53,499 nt of DNA from Candidatus Bathyarchaeota archaeon (GTDB lineage: Archaea; Thermoproteota; Bathyarchaeia; Bathyarchaeales; Bathycorpusculaceae): NCBI GenBank assembly GCA_937873375.1, contig CALMWK010000164.1:1-53499 (forward strand). Reading direction: 5' to 3'. Shown here in pieces: positions 8,558-17,550 of this stretch. A program made the translations under genes and the position numbers. The notes beneath the pieces were generated by a model. That model saw only the letters and a list, made by a program, of their open reading frames with translations. It did not search any database and was not told where the DNA came from. How positions within the stretch are numbered: position 1 is the stretch's first letter; every line of letters begins with the position of its first letter.

Positions 8558-9766
8558 ATGGTGCAGCAGAGAAAACGTGCACTTCTCCTCTTTTCGTTCT
8601 TTCTTTTAGTTGTCGTCATGGTTTCTGTTTTAAGCGTTAACTTAACTGGCAATTCTGGGGCTTTCCAGGTTGCCAAAGGTGCCAATCTCATTTGGGAGAG
8701 AAATTATGGTGGAGCAGGTGATGACAGGTGTTTCTATGCGGCAAATGCAGAAAATGGTTATGTTATAGTTGGTTCAGCAACTTCGTTTGGGCAGGGCGCA
8801 ACTTCTGCGTGGGTTCTGCGTCTCAACCAAGATGGCAATGTGGTGTGGAACCGAACGTTTAGTGAAGGGGTTGGCAGTGAATTCCGTTATGTCGCAGGTT
8901 TGGATGATGGTTTTTTGCTGGTGGGCAACATTTTTCTCTCTTCAGGTGGAACAAGTGGCTGTGCGGTGAAAATTGACGAAGATGGTAATGTAATGTGGAG
9001 TGTCACGTTGGAAGCAGGCAGCGGCGTAAACAAGTTGTTTTCGGCAACCAAAGTGCAGGATGGTTTCGTGTTTGTTGGGTTAACGGAGTCTGCAGGTAGT
9101 GGAAGTAGTCAAGTTTGGTTGGTTAAACTCGGTTTTGACGGTAACGTTGTTTGGAACAAAGTATATGGTGGTTTGATGGATTTTGCGGGCAGAGGAGTGG
9201 CGTTGATGCAGGATGGCTGTTACTTGGTTGCGGGTTACACGAACTCTATTGGAAACGGTGACTACGATTTTCTTGCGCTCAAAATTGATGCGGCAGGGAT
9301 GCTGTTGTGGAATCGGACTTATGGTGGAGTTGAAAGTGACAAAGCTTACGCGGTTGCTTCTGCAGTTGATGGGTGTGTAATTGTAGGTGATACTCGTTCG
9401 CAGGGTTCAGGTGACAGCGACGCTTGGATTATAAAGATTGACTTGGAAGGAAATTTGGTTTGGGAAAAAGCTTTTGGAGGTTCAGGTTTTGATACCCCAA
9501 CGTGTATTACTCCGTTATCTGATGGTAGTTATGCTGTTGGCGGAATAACTTTCTCGTTTGGGAATGGTCTGAGAGATTTTTGGTTGTTCAAAGTTGACGA
9601 TGGTGGCAATGTTTTGTGGAGTTGTACGGTTGGCAGAAGTAATTATGAGGAAGCTTATGCGGTGGTGCAGGATACGGCTGACAGGTTTGTTATGGCTGGG
9701 TGGACGAGTAGTCTTGGTGAAGGTCGTTATGATTTCTATGTGGTAAAGATAAAAGCTTGCGCCTAG
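8558..9766 (+). CDS. secreted repeat protein, predicted beta-propeller
   Basis: 402 residues from ATG 8558 with AAGGAGAA 8-15 bases upstream; the open frame extends earlier but lacks such a site. N-terminal hydrophobic segment at about 8-28 acts as signal/anchor. The body is about seven repeats of roughly 50 residues, each with a consensus like DGFVxVG...G...AWhhKhDxxGNhxWN...YGG. Repeat cores include VLRLNQDGNVVWN, LVKLGFDGNVVWN, IIKIDLEGNLVWE and LFKVDDGGNVLWS. This repeat is seen in many archaeal and bacterial surface proteins of unknown ligand. No enzyme residues. Probably cell-surface or secreted; T8 terminator follows at 9767-9774. Confidence 0.8.
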   Translation: MVQQRKRALLLFSFFLLVVVMVSVLSVNLTGNSGAFQVAKGANLIWERNYGGAGDDRCFYAANAENGYVIVGSATSFGQGATSAWVLRLNQDGNVVWNRTFSEGVGSEFRYVAGLDDGFLLVGNIFLSSGGTSGCAVKIDEDGNVMWSVTLEAGSGVNKLFSATKVQDGFVFVGLTESAGSGSSQVWLVKLGFDGNVVWNKVYGGLMDFAGRGVALMQDGCYLVAGYTNSIGNGDYDFLALKIDAAGMLLWNRTYGGVESDKAYAVASAVDGCVIVGDTRSQGSGDSDAWIIKIDLEGNLVWEKAFGGSGFDTPTCITPLSDGSYAVGGITFSFGNGLRDFWLFKVDDGGNVLWSCTVGRSNYEEAYAVVQDTADRFVMAGWTSSLGEGRYDFYVVKIKACA

Positions 9767-9774
9767 TTTTTTTT
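9767..9774 (+). terminator. T8 tract after the repeat protein
   Basis: Eight consecutive T directly after the stop codon at 9766. Confidence 0.4.
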
Positions 9775-9823
9775 GGCCTGTTTGCTCACACACCAGAATT
9801 GGTGAAAAAGATTTTTTCTGAGT

Positions 9824-10003
9824 TTAAACTATGTACTGGACTTGTGGTTTCTCTGTTTCAAAGTTGTCTAGGCAGCCGATTTGAACGTGTTCCATGAGCC
9901 ACTTAGATAGTTTGTTGCAGCTGTTGGGGTTGCATTTGAAAGTTTTTGCTTTTTGGTTCCACAGAGCACATGAAGAGCATGGAATCTCTGTTGTATCTGT
10001 CAT
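9824..10003 (-). CDS. small Cys-rich protein, putative zinc-binding
   Basis: Reading the minus strand from ATG at 10003 gives a 59-residue ORF ending at TAA 9826-9824. It has an ordered Cys pattern: PCSSCALW, FKCNPNSCNKL and IGCLDN, i.e. C9-x2-C12, C24-x4-C29 and C44. The first four cysteines could hold one Zn ion or Fe-S cluster. The sequence between is amphipathic (SKWLMEHV), not low complexity, which argues for a real gene. No strong Shine-Dalgarno is seen, so it may be leaderless. Downstream partners are unclear. It resembles small archaeal zinc-ribbon-like proteins, but I do not assign a function. Confidence 0.65.
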   Translation of the reverse strand: MTDTTEIPCSSCALWNQKAKTFKCNPNSCNKLSKWLMEHVQIGCLDNFETEKPQVQYIV

Positions 10004-10043
10004 TGTTAATCGTAGACTAGTCGTTGGAGAGGGGATTTATTAC

Positions 10044-10120
10044 TTGTGAAGTGCTAATAACGATTTATCCTTCTGTTGCTTGGGGCAGACTATAGCCCCC
10101 TTATATGTAGAATGTAATGT
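10044..10120 (+). repeat. degenerate partial copy of the dispersed repeat core
   Basis: This stretch shares TGTGAAGTGCT, a TTGCT block, GACTATA followed by a C run, and TAGAATnTAnTG, in the same order and near-equal spacing as in the full repeat core that begins about 200 bases downstream. It looks like a decayed tandem copy. Confidence 0.5.
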
Positions 10121-10125
10121 TGGAG

Positions 10126-10590
10126 TTTGTGTTTTTGTTTTGTTTGTAGTTGTTGTTTGGTTGCTATGCACATCTACTTCCAAAGCTTTGAGTTGTGGGT
10201 TGGGTTTTTTGGTTTGGGCGCTGTTTGGTTGTGTGTTGCTTGTGTAGAAAGTAAAAAGCAGATACGTCGCCTGTGAAGTGCTCCATAAACCACAGAAGCC
10301 CTATTGCTCTGCAAGACTATACCCCCCTCTATAAATAGAATCTACTGCGCAGAGAACCCGCAGGCAGAACCCACCATTCAGCGTCAAAACCCTCCACAAA
10401 CCGTCTTCGGCAAACGGCTAATTCTTCCTATGCAACTGGGCTATAGCCAAAACAGCCCAAAAAACAGTAGACAGCCCCTGAAAACATCACCCCTTTTTTC
10501 CCTTCTAAACTAAAAAACGCCAACCCCACCAAAAAAGCCCACACCAAATCTAACAATACACAAATTCACCAATTTACAAACTAAGATACC
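10126..10590 (+). repeat. long dispersed repeat, copy A (inverted copy at 37205-37700)
   Basis: Three parts in order. A G/T-rich arm spans about 10126-10250. A core (10251-10460) matches the reverse complement of 37361-37571 at roughly 85 percent by eye. An AT-rich arm (10500-10590) matches, reverse-complemented, 36433-36500 and 37205-37290. The core contains the palindromic TATA-like CTATAAATAG, a conserved CTCTGC/GCAGAG pair flanking it, a conserved CCGTCTTCGGCAAACGG block and a conserved hairpin TGGGCT...AGCCCA (10437-10459). There is no credible reading frame conserved between copies. It may be a non-autonomous mobile element or a structured RNA gene. It fills the gene-free region 10004-10616. 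Confidence 0.75.
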
Positions 10591-10616
10591 CCACGCTTTA
10601 CATCATCCATAGGTCT

Positions 10617-11723
10617 CTATACGGGATATTCATTGAAACCATTTATTGGAAATTGGCTCAGAACCCTGTCCAACTCAGGTCGCCTTATCACATCACTATT
10701 TCCTGCATAGAAGCACACACCGTCTGCTTTCTGCAGTAGCGCCCTTACCACAAACGCATTCACGCCAAAGTAGGCTGCAATCTCTTGAATTGACACCAAA
10801 TCTCTCTTAACAACATCTACATCAATTTGAGGAACTGGGCAATTGTACCATCCTTGATGGGGAAAAACTATTTGGTGAGTAGCATTTTGATAAGCGCCAA
10901 TCACTTTCTGGAGATGGATGCGTTTAGTATAGTCTCTCATTTTCCCATCAATTCTGTGGTCTGTTAACCTAGTCCTGATTGAAAAAATCCAATTCTTAAT
11001 TTTTCCAGCAAAATTAGCATCCTGAATAATTCTGCTCTTGAGCCTATCTCTCTTCTTGACTAGTTCAAATATTTCTTGTGAAAGGGAAACCTCAGCGTTT
11101 TGAAGAAGCTTTTGATGTTCCTTCAAATTATTTGACAAGGCAGAATCAAGTTCAGGGCAATTCTTTGGGCTCAAAACAGACTTTGAAACAACAAAACTTG
11201 CTTTTAACCCCAGATTAAGGTCAACAATTGGTTTTGCCCATGTTCTACTTTCTCCTTGTCCGCTCAACGTGGCTACGATTAAAGTATTATCTCTTCCTTG
11301 AATCTCCCTCGAAAGCATCTGAGCTAACCATAAACATCTATCTCTTTGATACTGATTGTTTTGAAGGACACGACTTATTATCCCTTCAAGGTCATTCACA
11401 AAATATGAATCCTCAATTTGCTGTTCCCAGCTCTGATGGTTAGGGTAGAAAGATGCAAATGAAGTGTATGAATCTTGTATGTAATGGAGTGCTACTCCCA
11501 AGTTGTAGTAAGCATTGAGTAAATCACCATTGAGAAAAAGACATCTAGCAGTCACCAAATGATGTTTTATTTCGTTAGACTTTCCATGGTGATGAGGATA
11601 GTTTTTCCATTTGTCTGGTGCGATAACTCCTTCTTGTAGAAATGAATTTTCTGCAAATGAGAGAGACACCCTTAGCTTGCGCATTACTTCTTTGGTAATT
11701 CTAAGATGTGTCTTCCAAAGCAT
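10617..11723 (-). CDS. predicted zinc-dependent phospholipase C-like protein
   Basis: 368 residues from ATG 11723. The first 130 residues resemble the all-helical zinc phospholipase C / S1-P1 nuclease fold: an early HLRIT, PHHHGKSNEIKHH at about 44-56, and the helix LGVALHYIQDSYTSF with HxxxD (about 82-97). His and Asp in these positions bind zinc in the family. The C-terminal 200 residues carry basic helices (KKRDRLKSR) and are unassigned. The protein has no signal peptide, unlike secreted phospholipases, so an intracellular role is likely. Coding sequence is AT-richer than neighbours and abuts the repeat element, suggesting an acquired gene. Its partner may be the gene at 11798-12355. Confidence 0.55.
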   Translation of the reverse strand: MLWKTHLRITKEVMRKLRVSLSFAENSFLQEGVIAPDKWKNYPHHHGKSNEIKHHLVTARCLFLNGDLLNAYYNLGVALHYIQDSYTSFASFYPNHQSWEQQIEDSYFVNDLEGIISRVLQNNQYQRDRCLWLAQMLSREIQGRDNTLIVATLSGQGESRTWAKPIVDLNLGLKASFVVSKSVLSPKNCPELDSALSNNLKEHQKLLQNAEVSLSQEIFELVKKRDRLKSRIIQDANFAGKIKNWIFSIRTRLTDHRIDGKMRDYTKRIHLQKVIGAYQNATHQIVFPHQGWYNCPVPQIDVDVVKRDLVSIQEIAAYFGVNAFVVRALLQKADGVCFYAGNSDVIRRPELDRVLSQFPINGFNEYPV

Positions 11724-11797
11724 AACTATTCAATGCTCCTTTTGTTACGTTCTTTGGGTTCATCTACAGCACTTATGTCATTCTTTCATTGTCGCCC

Positions 11798-12355
11798 TCA
11801 AAAAGGGAATACAGGTCCAAGGTAAAGCACAGCATGTCCACCAAGCCCAAACATGTTAAGATAAAAATGCATGAACTGTGTGATTTGTCCAATTGGTATT
11901 TCCACATTATCCTTGTAGATATTTAGCATGTTCATAAGCCATTCAGATTGCTCTCCAAGAATTCGCCATGCTTCTTCGATTTCCCCATTCTTCAGCAGAT
12001 TTTTATCAATACCATTTATCTCTTGTGAATTTCCTTCAACATCCATGAATAGTGCAGTCATTTCTTTCTCGCAATAATCTGGGAGAATATTATTTATTTG
12101 CGCTTTATCATTGATTTCGTCTTTGGGTTCCAATCTTATGTGGAAAAATAAATTTGGGTCACCTGTTTTTCTACTTCCATGTATGAGAAAGCAATACCAT
12201 TTTATCGTTTGGTCTTTCTTAAGACCTTGGAGCATTGGAGACAGTTTTGAGCGAATCGTATTGAAAACCTGAGGTATTGTTACGTTTTGAGGCAGTCCTA
12301 ATTTTACAAATACCTCCCACACGTTTTCTAAATTGGGTTTTTCCACGTTTCTCAC
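11798..12355 (-). CDS. hypothetical protein, accessory
   Basis: 185 residues from GTG 12355. Soluble, acidic and basic residues mixed, no TM helix except a weakly hydrophobic C-terminal stretch (MFGLGGHAVLYLGPVF). The middle reads like an alpha/beta domain with IKWYCFLIHGSRKTGDPNLFFHIRLE. I do not recognise the family. It lies 74 bases upstream of the phospholipase-C-like gene on the same strand and shares its AT-rich composition, so the two may be one acquired pair. The 12356-12544 gap upstream has no gene; a TATA-like TTATAGCT lies near 12380 on the minus strand. Confidence 0.6.
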   Translation of the reverse strand: MRNVEKPNLENVWEVFVKLGLPQNVTIPQVFNTIRSKLSPMLQGLKKDQTIKWYCFLIHGSRKTGDPNLFFHIRLEPKDEINDKAQINNILPDYCEKEMTALFMDVEGNSQEINGIDKNLLKNGEIEEAWRILGEQSEWLMNMLNIYKDNVEIPIGQITQFMHFYLNMFGLGGHAVLYLGPVFPF

Positions 12356-12544
12356 TATTTGGGTTATTATCGTGGTTAAGCTATAACATTTTTGTACTTT
12401 AGCTCAGTGGTCGTTGTTTTTTGTGTTTGTGGCTATCCATTCAGTTATTGTTTTTCTTCGTGTACTATTTTCTCTTGTTGCCAGTTGTTATAGTGCTCTG
12501 ACGGTTTGGGGCAATCTCTGAAACGTAAGCTCTGCAAGGCAGTT

Positions 12545-14041
12545 TTAGCGTTGGTATACTATTTTTCCGCCTACAATTGCCAACTCAACTCTGATGCCGC
12601 GGATTTTAGTTGGTGCAACTTTGTGGGGGTTTTTGGAGAGGACGGTGAAGTCTGCAAGTTTGCCTTCTTCGATGGAGCCTTTCACGGTTTCTTCGCTGGA
12701 AGCGTAGGCGGCGTTCACCGTGTACATGCGTAGCGCTTCATCAACGGTTAGCTGTTCCTCTGGGAAGAACTCTCTCGCAACCGCGGACTGGATGGCTTGC
12801 AGGGGGTTGAGGGGTTCCATGGGGCAGTCGCTGCCGCCACACACACAAACACCCTTCTTGAACAGTGTTTTAAGAGGGTAAAGCCACCGCGCCCGTTTCT
12901 TGCCCAAGTGCTCCAAGGCGGAGTAAACGGAAAATTCTGATGCCCCAACCAGAGGCTGCACCGACAAAATTACTTTCTGCTTTTGGGCACGCTGGAGCAG
13001 GTCTTTGTTGAAGAGTGCGGCTTGGTCTACTCTGTGCCGACCCTGCCCCTCAACGGCTTCGAGGGCTGCTAGGGCTGCGTCTATGGCTTTGTCACCCATA
13101 GCATGGATAACCAACTGAAGTCCTGCTTTGACAATTTTTTGGGCAGTCGCCTCCAGTTCTGCAGGAGTGCACAGTAACTTGCCGTTTATCTTGGAGTCAT
13201 CAGCGTAGGGTTCGAAAAGCGCAGCGGTGCCCGAAGACAGATAGCCATCCGCCACGACCTCCACGCCGCCAATTTTTGCGAAATCATCGTGCAAGTTCTC
13301 ATCCAGCGGCACTTTGCCCAGCAAACCAAACGGGATTACCATGTAAACACGCAGCGGCAACTGCTTCTTCTTCAGAAGGGTTTGCAGAACGGCGAGGTCA
13401 ACCTGTGAAGTAGCCAACCAGTGAATGCTGGTGATTCCCGCAGCCACAATTTTTTCCACAGCCAAACCAGAAGCCTCCACAAGCTCCTCAAAGGTAGGCT
13501 CAGGAATTTTGCTAAAAACCAAATCCGTGGCAGCATCCCGCAAAACACCCGAAGGCTCACCCGTTTTAGGGTCTTTGTCGATTGTCCCGCCTGAGGGGTT
13601 TGGGGTGGTTTTGGTTATGCCCGCCAGCTCCAGCGCCCTGCTGTTTACGACGCAGACTGGACCGCACTGGTAATAGAGAATCACAGGGTTACTAGGCGCA
13701 ACAGCATCCAAGTCAAAACGGTTCGGCAAACGCTTCTCCACAAACCGCCCATCATCCCAACCCCTGCCGACAACCCATTTGCCCACAGCAGTTTTAACCA
13801 ATCTTTCCTTAAGGCGGCTCTGCATTTCCTTGATGGAACCTACTCCAGCCAAATCCAGCCACATCAACAACCTGCCAAAATCCACCACATGCACATGCGT
13901 GTCGATGAATCCGGGCAAAACGGTTTTCCCACCCAAACGAACAACTCGCGTGTTCTTGCCAATCAGCGGGCGGATTTCGGCGTTTGTGCCAACTTTGAGG
14001 ATTCTGCCATCCTTAACTGCGACTGCTTCAGCGCAGGGCAC
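12545..14041 (-). CDS. metal-dependent amidohydrolase (YtcJ-like), start codon unclear
   Basis: 498 residues from GTG 14041. Family marks include LPGFIDTHVHV (HxH metal ligands, about 38-48), VIHAMGDKAID and the C-terminal GGSDCPMEPLNPLQAI with the catalytic Asp. At the usual EH position the protein reads RHRVDQAAL, an unusual substitution. Family members begin with a short beta strand of type ADLALIxGxIxTL. That sequence is present in frame upstream (14042-14140), ending at a TAG, but contains no ATG, GTG or TTG. The real protein therefore probably starts at a non-canonical codon (ATT 14140 is the best placed), or the start has been damaged. Substrate unknown; likely an amide or carbamate hydrolase. 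Confidence 0.85.
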   Translation of the reverse strand: MPCAEAVAVKDGRILKVGTNAEIRPLIGKNTRVVRLGGKTVLPGFIDTHVHVVDFGRLLMWLDLAGVGSIKEMQSRLKERLVKTAVGKWVVGRGWDDGRFVEKRLPNRFDLDAVAPSNPVILYYQCGPVCVVNSRALELAGITKTTPNPSGGTIDKDPKTGEPSGVLRDAATDLVFSKIPEPTFEELVEASGLAVEKIVAAGITSIHWLATSQVDLAVLQTLLKKKQLPLRVYMVIPFGLLGKVPLDENLHDDFAKIGGVEVVADGYLSSGTAALFEPYADDSKINGKLLCTPAELEATAQKIVKAGLQLVIHAMGDKAIDAALAALEAVEGQGRHRVDQAALFNKDLLQRAQKQKVILSVQPLVGASEFSVYSALEHLGKKRARWLYPLKTLFKKGVCVCGGSDCPMEPLNPLQAIQSAVAREFFPEEQLTVDEALRMYTVNAAYASSEETVKGSIEEGKLADFTVLSKNPHKVAPTKIRGIRVELAIVGGKIVYQR

Positions 14042-14227
14042 TTTAGAATTCAGGGTCAGGATGTTTCCTTCAATCAGGGCAAGGTCAGCAGACGTTTCAG
14101 GTTCACCTTCACGGTTTATGGAGAATGTGGCGGGTTTAATCTAAAAAGCATTCGCTACTCTCCTGAACAGTACAGCAGAGGACAGAATTAAAATAAACAA
14201 ACAGCGCTAGAAGGTTATAGGCAGGAA

Positions 14228-14785
14228 GTGGCTAAAACGGAAAACCACAAAATTCTCATAGCCAGCTTAGCCGTAGTCTGCATCCTCACAGCCGTTTTGG
14301 CAGTCTGGGTGGTTACTGCTCCGCAACCCACTGGCAATTCAGTAGCAGACATCAAACCTGTCAGCGCAGGTTACTTGGAAGGCAAAATCTATCTGGTGTC
14401 AACCAGCGCAAGGTACGGCACATACGAACAACCCTCAGGTCACCCGATGGGCGTGCCCGTAGTCAACGAGGGCGACCCCTGCTTCATACTAAACGTCACA
14501 GTCAGAAACGACTACAACGCACAACAGCGCCCACCAGACAGCGCAAGCTTCAACGACACAGGACGCGCATACATCTGCTTAACAGCAAAAATCTACGACC
14601 AAAACGGCGCGCAGATTCAAGCGTTAGACGTAACCGAACCATATCTTGTACCGTTTAACCGCCCACAACACAGCTTAGAGTACGGCGAAACAATATCCTT
14701 CGACATAGTTCTCGCTACGTCTCACCGTGACATTGACCACTACGAATTCCAGATGCTCTACATTGGGTCCATGCCAGCACCATAA
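14228..14785 (+). CDS. membrane-anchored extracytoplasmic protein
   Basis: 185 residues from GTG 14228 with AGGAA just upstream. One N-terminal TM helix (about 8-30), then an Ig-like beta domain with the phrases CFILNVTVRNDYN and YGETISFDIVLAT, typical of small archaeal surface domains that modulate or bind other envelope proteins. Two cysteines (about 81 and 119) might form a disulfide. Divergent from the amidohydrolase across an 87-base promoter region. No function assigned. Confidence 0.65.
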   Translation: MAKTENHKILIASLAVVCILTAVLAVWVVTAPQPTGNSVADIKPVSAGYLEGKIYLVSTSARYGTYEQPSGHPMGVPVVNEGDPCFILNVTVRNDYNAQQRPPDSASFNDTGRAYICLTAKIYDQNGAQIQALDVTEPYLVPFNRPQHSLEYGETISFDIVLATSHRDIDHYEFQMLYIGSMPAP

Positions 14786-14911
14786 AAACACATACAAACT
14801 GAAAATATCCATCTAAAACCACAATTCTAAACTTGACCACCCGATTTGCAAAACACATAATAGCTCGCGCCCCCTCAAAACTCAAACAACCAACCTTTAT
14901 GGGGAACAGAC

Positions 14912-16321
14912 GTGAAAGCCCGTGTAACCCTTGTGAACCCACCCTACCCAAGTGGGGCGCCACAGTCACTTTTCCTCCCGCTGGGTCTTGGCTACTTAGC
15001 CGCGGTCCTCGAAGAGAACCAGTACGAAGTCCAAGTTATCGACTGCCAAATCTTCAAACCCACACGCCAGCAGTTAGAAGCCGAACTTTCAAAAAGCGAC
15101 GCAGACATCGTGGGCGTAACCACCTCAACCCTCACATACTGGCCCGCAGTCGAAGTTGTAAAAGCAGCCAAAAAAGTCCTCCCCCACGCCCTAACAGTTC
15201 TGGGCGGACCACACGTCACAGCCCTACCTGAGCAGACCCTCACCGAAGCCCCCGAAGTAGACATAGTGGTTCGCGGCGAAGGCGAAAGAACCCTGCTTGA
15301 AATTGCCAAGTTGGCATCCAGAGACGAACTGAAAAACCTCGACAAAGTCGACGGCATAACCTTCCGCAAAAACGGAAAAATCCACCACACCAAAGACCGC
15401 GCCTTCATCGAAAACCTCGACGAACTCCCCCACCCAGCATACAAACATTTTCCACTGGAAAAGTACAGCATGGGCGGAACAAAATATCTCCCAATCATCA
15501 CCAGCCGAGGCTGCCCCTTCCAATGCACGTTTTGCCTTGCATCAAAAATGTGCGGCACCCGCTTCAGAACACGCAGCCCAAAGAAAGTTCTGGACGAACT
15601 AGAATGGCTAAGAGACGAACATGGCGCAGACGTTTTCTCGTTTTACGACGACACCTTCACCATAGACAAAAAACGCGCCAACGCCATATGCGACGAAATG
15701 AAAACCCGCAAATTCGACCTACCATGGGACTGCCGAACCCGCGTCGACCAAGTCAACAAAGAAATCCTAACCAAGCTAAAAAACGCCAACTGCAAACTTA
15801 TCCACTTCGGCGTAGAGTCAGGCAGCCAAAAAATGCTCGACGCCGTGAAAAAACGCACCACGGTGGAGCAGAACGCATGGGCAATTCAGCTGACAAAACA
15901 AGTAGGCATATCCGTCGCCATCTCGATGGTTGTTGGTTACCCAGGCGAAACCCCCGAACTGCTTGATGAAACCTTCAAATTCATCCGCCGCACAAAACCC
16001 GACTTCGTTTACGTGTGCCAAGCTATACCTTACCCAGGCACTGAACTTTTGGATTTGCTGCATAGTTTGGGCTGGGAAGTCTCCACTGACTGGAACCGCT
16101 TTGATGAGCAGTCGCCAGTTTTCAAGAACCCACTCCTTTCACCTGAAAAGATTGACGAGGTTCGGGGAGCGTTCTATGATGAATTCCTCTCACCCACATA
16201 TTTCGTACGCAAAGCAGTCAAACGCGACTTCTACAGCAAAATCATGGCAAAAACCGCCCTAAACCATCTGCTGTGGCGCATGAAAGTGCCCAAACTAATC
16301 AGCGCAGTCAGAAGACTCTAA
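14912..16321 (+). CDS. B12-binding domain radical SAM protein
   Basis: 469 residues from GTG 14912 with GGGGA 7-11 bases upstream. Residues 1-150 form a cobalamin-binding Rossmann domain (VNPPYPSG, LGLGYLAAVLE, GGPHVTALPE, VVRGEGE) without the DxHxxG motif, as in BchE, HpnJ-like and GDGT-ring-synthase-like enzymes. The radical SAM CxxxCxxC is C201, C205, C208, followed by FYDDTFT and a TIM-barrel pattern to about 420. These enzymes carry out C-methylations or ring closures on tetrapyrroles, lipids or natural products; the substrate cannot be read here. It is about 70 percent similar in layout to the paralogue at 23829-25238. Confidence 0.9.
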   Translation: MKARVTLVNPPYPSGAPQSLFLPLGLGYLAAVLEENQYEVQVIDCQIFKPTRQQLEAELSKSDADIVGVTTSTLTYWPAVEVVKAAKKVLPHALTVLGGPHVTALPEQTLTEAPEVDIVVRGEGERTLLEIAKLASRDELKNLDKVDGITFRKNGKIHHTKDRAFIENLDELPHPAYKHFPLEKYSMGGTKYLPIITSRGCPFQCTFCLASKMCGTRFRTRSPKKVLDELEWLRDEHGADVFSFYDDTFTIDKKRANAICDEMKTRKFDLPWDCRTRVDQVNKEILTKLKNANCKLIHFGVESGSQKMLDAVKKRTTVEQNAWAIQLTKQVGISVAISMVVGYPGETPELLDETFKFIRRTKPDFVYVCQAIPYPGTELLDLLHSLGWEVSTDWNRFDEQSPVFKNPLLSPEKIDEVRGAFYDEFLSPTYFVRKAVKRDFYSKIMAKTALNHLLWRMKVPKLISAVRRL

Positions 16322-16327
16322 CAAAAC

Positions 16328-17518
16328 TTAAACGGTTTCTTTGGCTTCGCGGTAAACCTTAAGCATCTTCTGAGCACAAACATCCCAAGAAAGCTCTCGG
16401 CTGACAAATTCGCGTCCCTTAGCACCCATTTTAAGCCTCAAACGCTCGTCAGACAAAAGCTTCAAAACCGCTTCAGCCAACTCCCCGCTGCTGCCAGGCT
16501 TCACCAGCAAACCCGTCTCGCCATCGCGCACGGCTTCAGCAACGCCGCTCACATCAAACGCCACCACAGGCACGCCAGACGACTGCGCCTCCAGCAACGC
16601 TATGCCCTGCCCTTCTTGGATAGAAGGAAACGCGAACACGCCAACGCAGCTGTAAAGTTCGGTGAGGTCGTTTTCGCTCACGTCTCCTATGAAGACAAAG
16701 TTATCTGCGAGCCCAAACGCTTCCACATCAGCAACAAGACGGTTTTTAAGAGGACCATTTCCAACGATTACAAACAGAGTTTCTTTGCGCTCTTTGACTA
16801 TTTGTTTTGCGGCTTCGATTAGGTAGCTTAAGCCTTTTCGGGGGATTAGCCTGCCCACGAAGAGAACCACTTGCCTGTCGCCTGCGCGGATGCGCTGCCT
16901 GATGCGTGTGCAGTCGCCGTTTGGCTTGAACCGCTCCGTGTCCACCCCGTTGGGCACCAGCCGTATCTTCGCTGAATCCACGTTGTAGTGCTCAAGGATT
17001 TTGCGCTTCGAATACTCACTTATCGTCACAATTAAAGTGGCTTTCTTTGCGGATTCCTCTTCGTGTTTAGCAAGCTGCCACATGAAAAGATTAGCCACTT
17101 TCGCCCTGAGAGATAAACCACCGCGTAAATTTGCCTGTGCATACTCATCCGCAAGAACCCCGTGGATGGTTTGCACCGAAGCCGCCGTTACGCCTTTTTT
17201 CTTGAAAGCGCTTAAGAGTCCGTAGCCGCTTGCAGTGTGCACCTCGTAGACGTCTGCTTTTATGGTGTTTGCTTTTCTTTTCAGTGTCTGGTTAAAAGTC
17301 CAGTTGTCCAGCGGAAAAACCCTGTCGGTGCTAAAACAGGGCACTACTGTTACGCCGTCAAGTTTTGTAATCTTGCGCAAGCCTGCTTTGGTTCCGCTGT
17401 AAACCGTCGTGTCCACTTCGCTCTGTAGCCGTTTGGCGGTTTCCAGAATTCTGCGTTCAACACCTCCGAGAAACAGTGGGGGTTGAGTGTTAAAGACGGC
17501 TAATTGTAGCTTGCTCAT
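16328..17518 (-). CDS. glycosyltransferase family 4
   Basis: 396 residues from ATG 17518. GT-B fold: the N-terminal half has GGVERRILETAKRL and the acceptor-binding region. The C-terminal half has LVPNGVDTERFKP, LFVGRLIPRKGLSYLIEA and the donor-site E-x7-E motif (PSIQEGQGIALLEAQSSG). It transfers an activated sugar, probably onto a lipid or protein glycan at the cytoplasmic membrane face. Convergent with the B12 radical SAM gene, 6 bases between stops, so read-through antisense is likely. It may take part in N-glycan synthesis for the sequon-rich surface proteins in this window; that is inference. Confidence 0.92.
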   Translation of the reverse strand: MSKLQLAVFNTQPPLFLGGVERRILETAKRLQSEVDTTVYSGTKAGLRKITKLDGVTVVPCFSTDRVFPLDNWTFNQTLKRKANTIKADVYEVHTASGYGLLSAFKKKGVTAASVQTIHGVLADEYAQANLRGGLSLRAKVANLFMWQLAKHEEESAKKATLIVTISEYSKRKILEHYNVDSAKIRLVPNGVDTERFKPNGDCTRIRQRIRAGDRQVVLFVGRLIPRKGLSYLIEAAKQIVKERKETLFVIVGNGPLKNRLVADVEAFGLADNFVFIGDVSENDLTELYSCVGVFAFPSIQEGQGIALLEAQSSGVPVVAFDVSGVAEAVRDGETGLLVKPGSSGELAEAVLKLLSDERLRLKMGAKGREFVSRELSWDVCAQKMLKVYREAKETV

Positions 17519-17550
17519 GGAGTTTGCCCTGTGAAGTGTCTTTGAACTTT

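Noticed and set aside
10304-10513. 69-residue ORF inside repeat copy A
   Set aside because: The frame is not conserved in the other repeat copy, and composition is Pro/Gln-rich.
17529-17541. CCTGTGAAGTG like the repeat core, near the glycosyltransferase promoter
   Set aside because: Only 11 bases match and nothing of the rest of the core is present.
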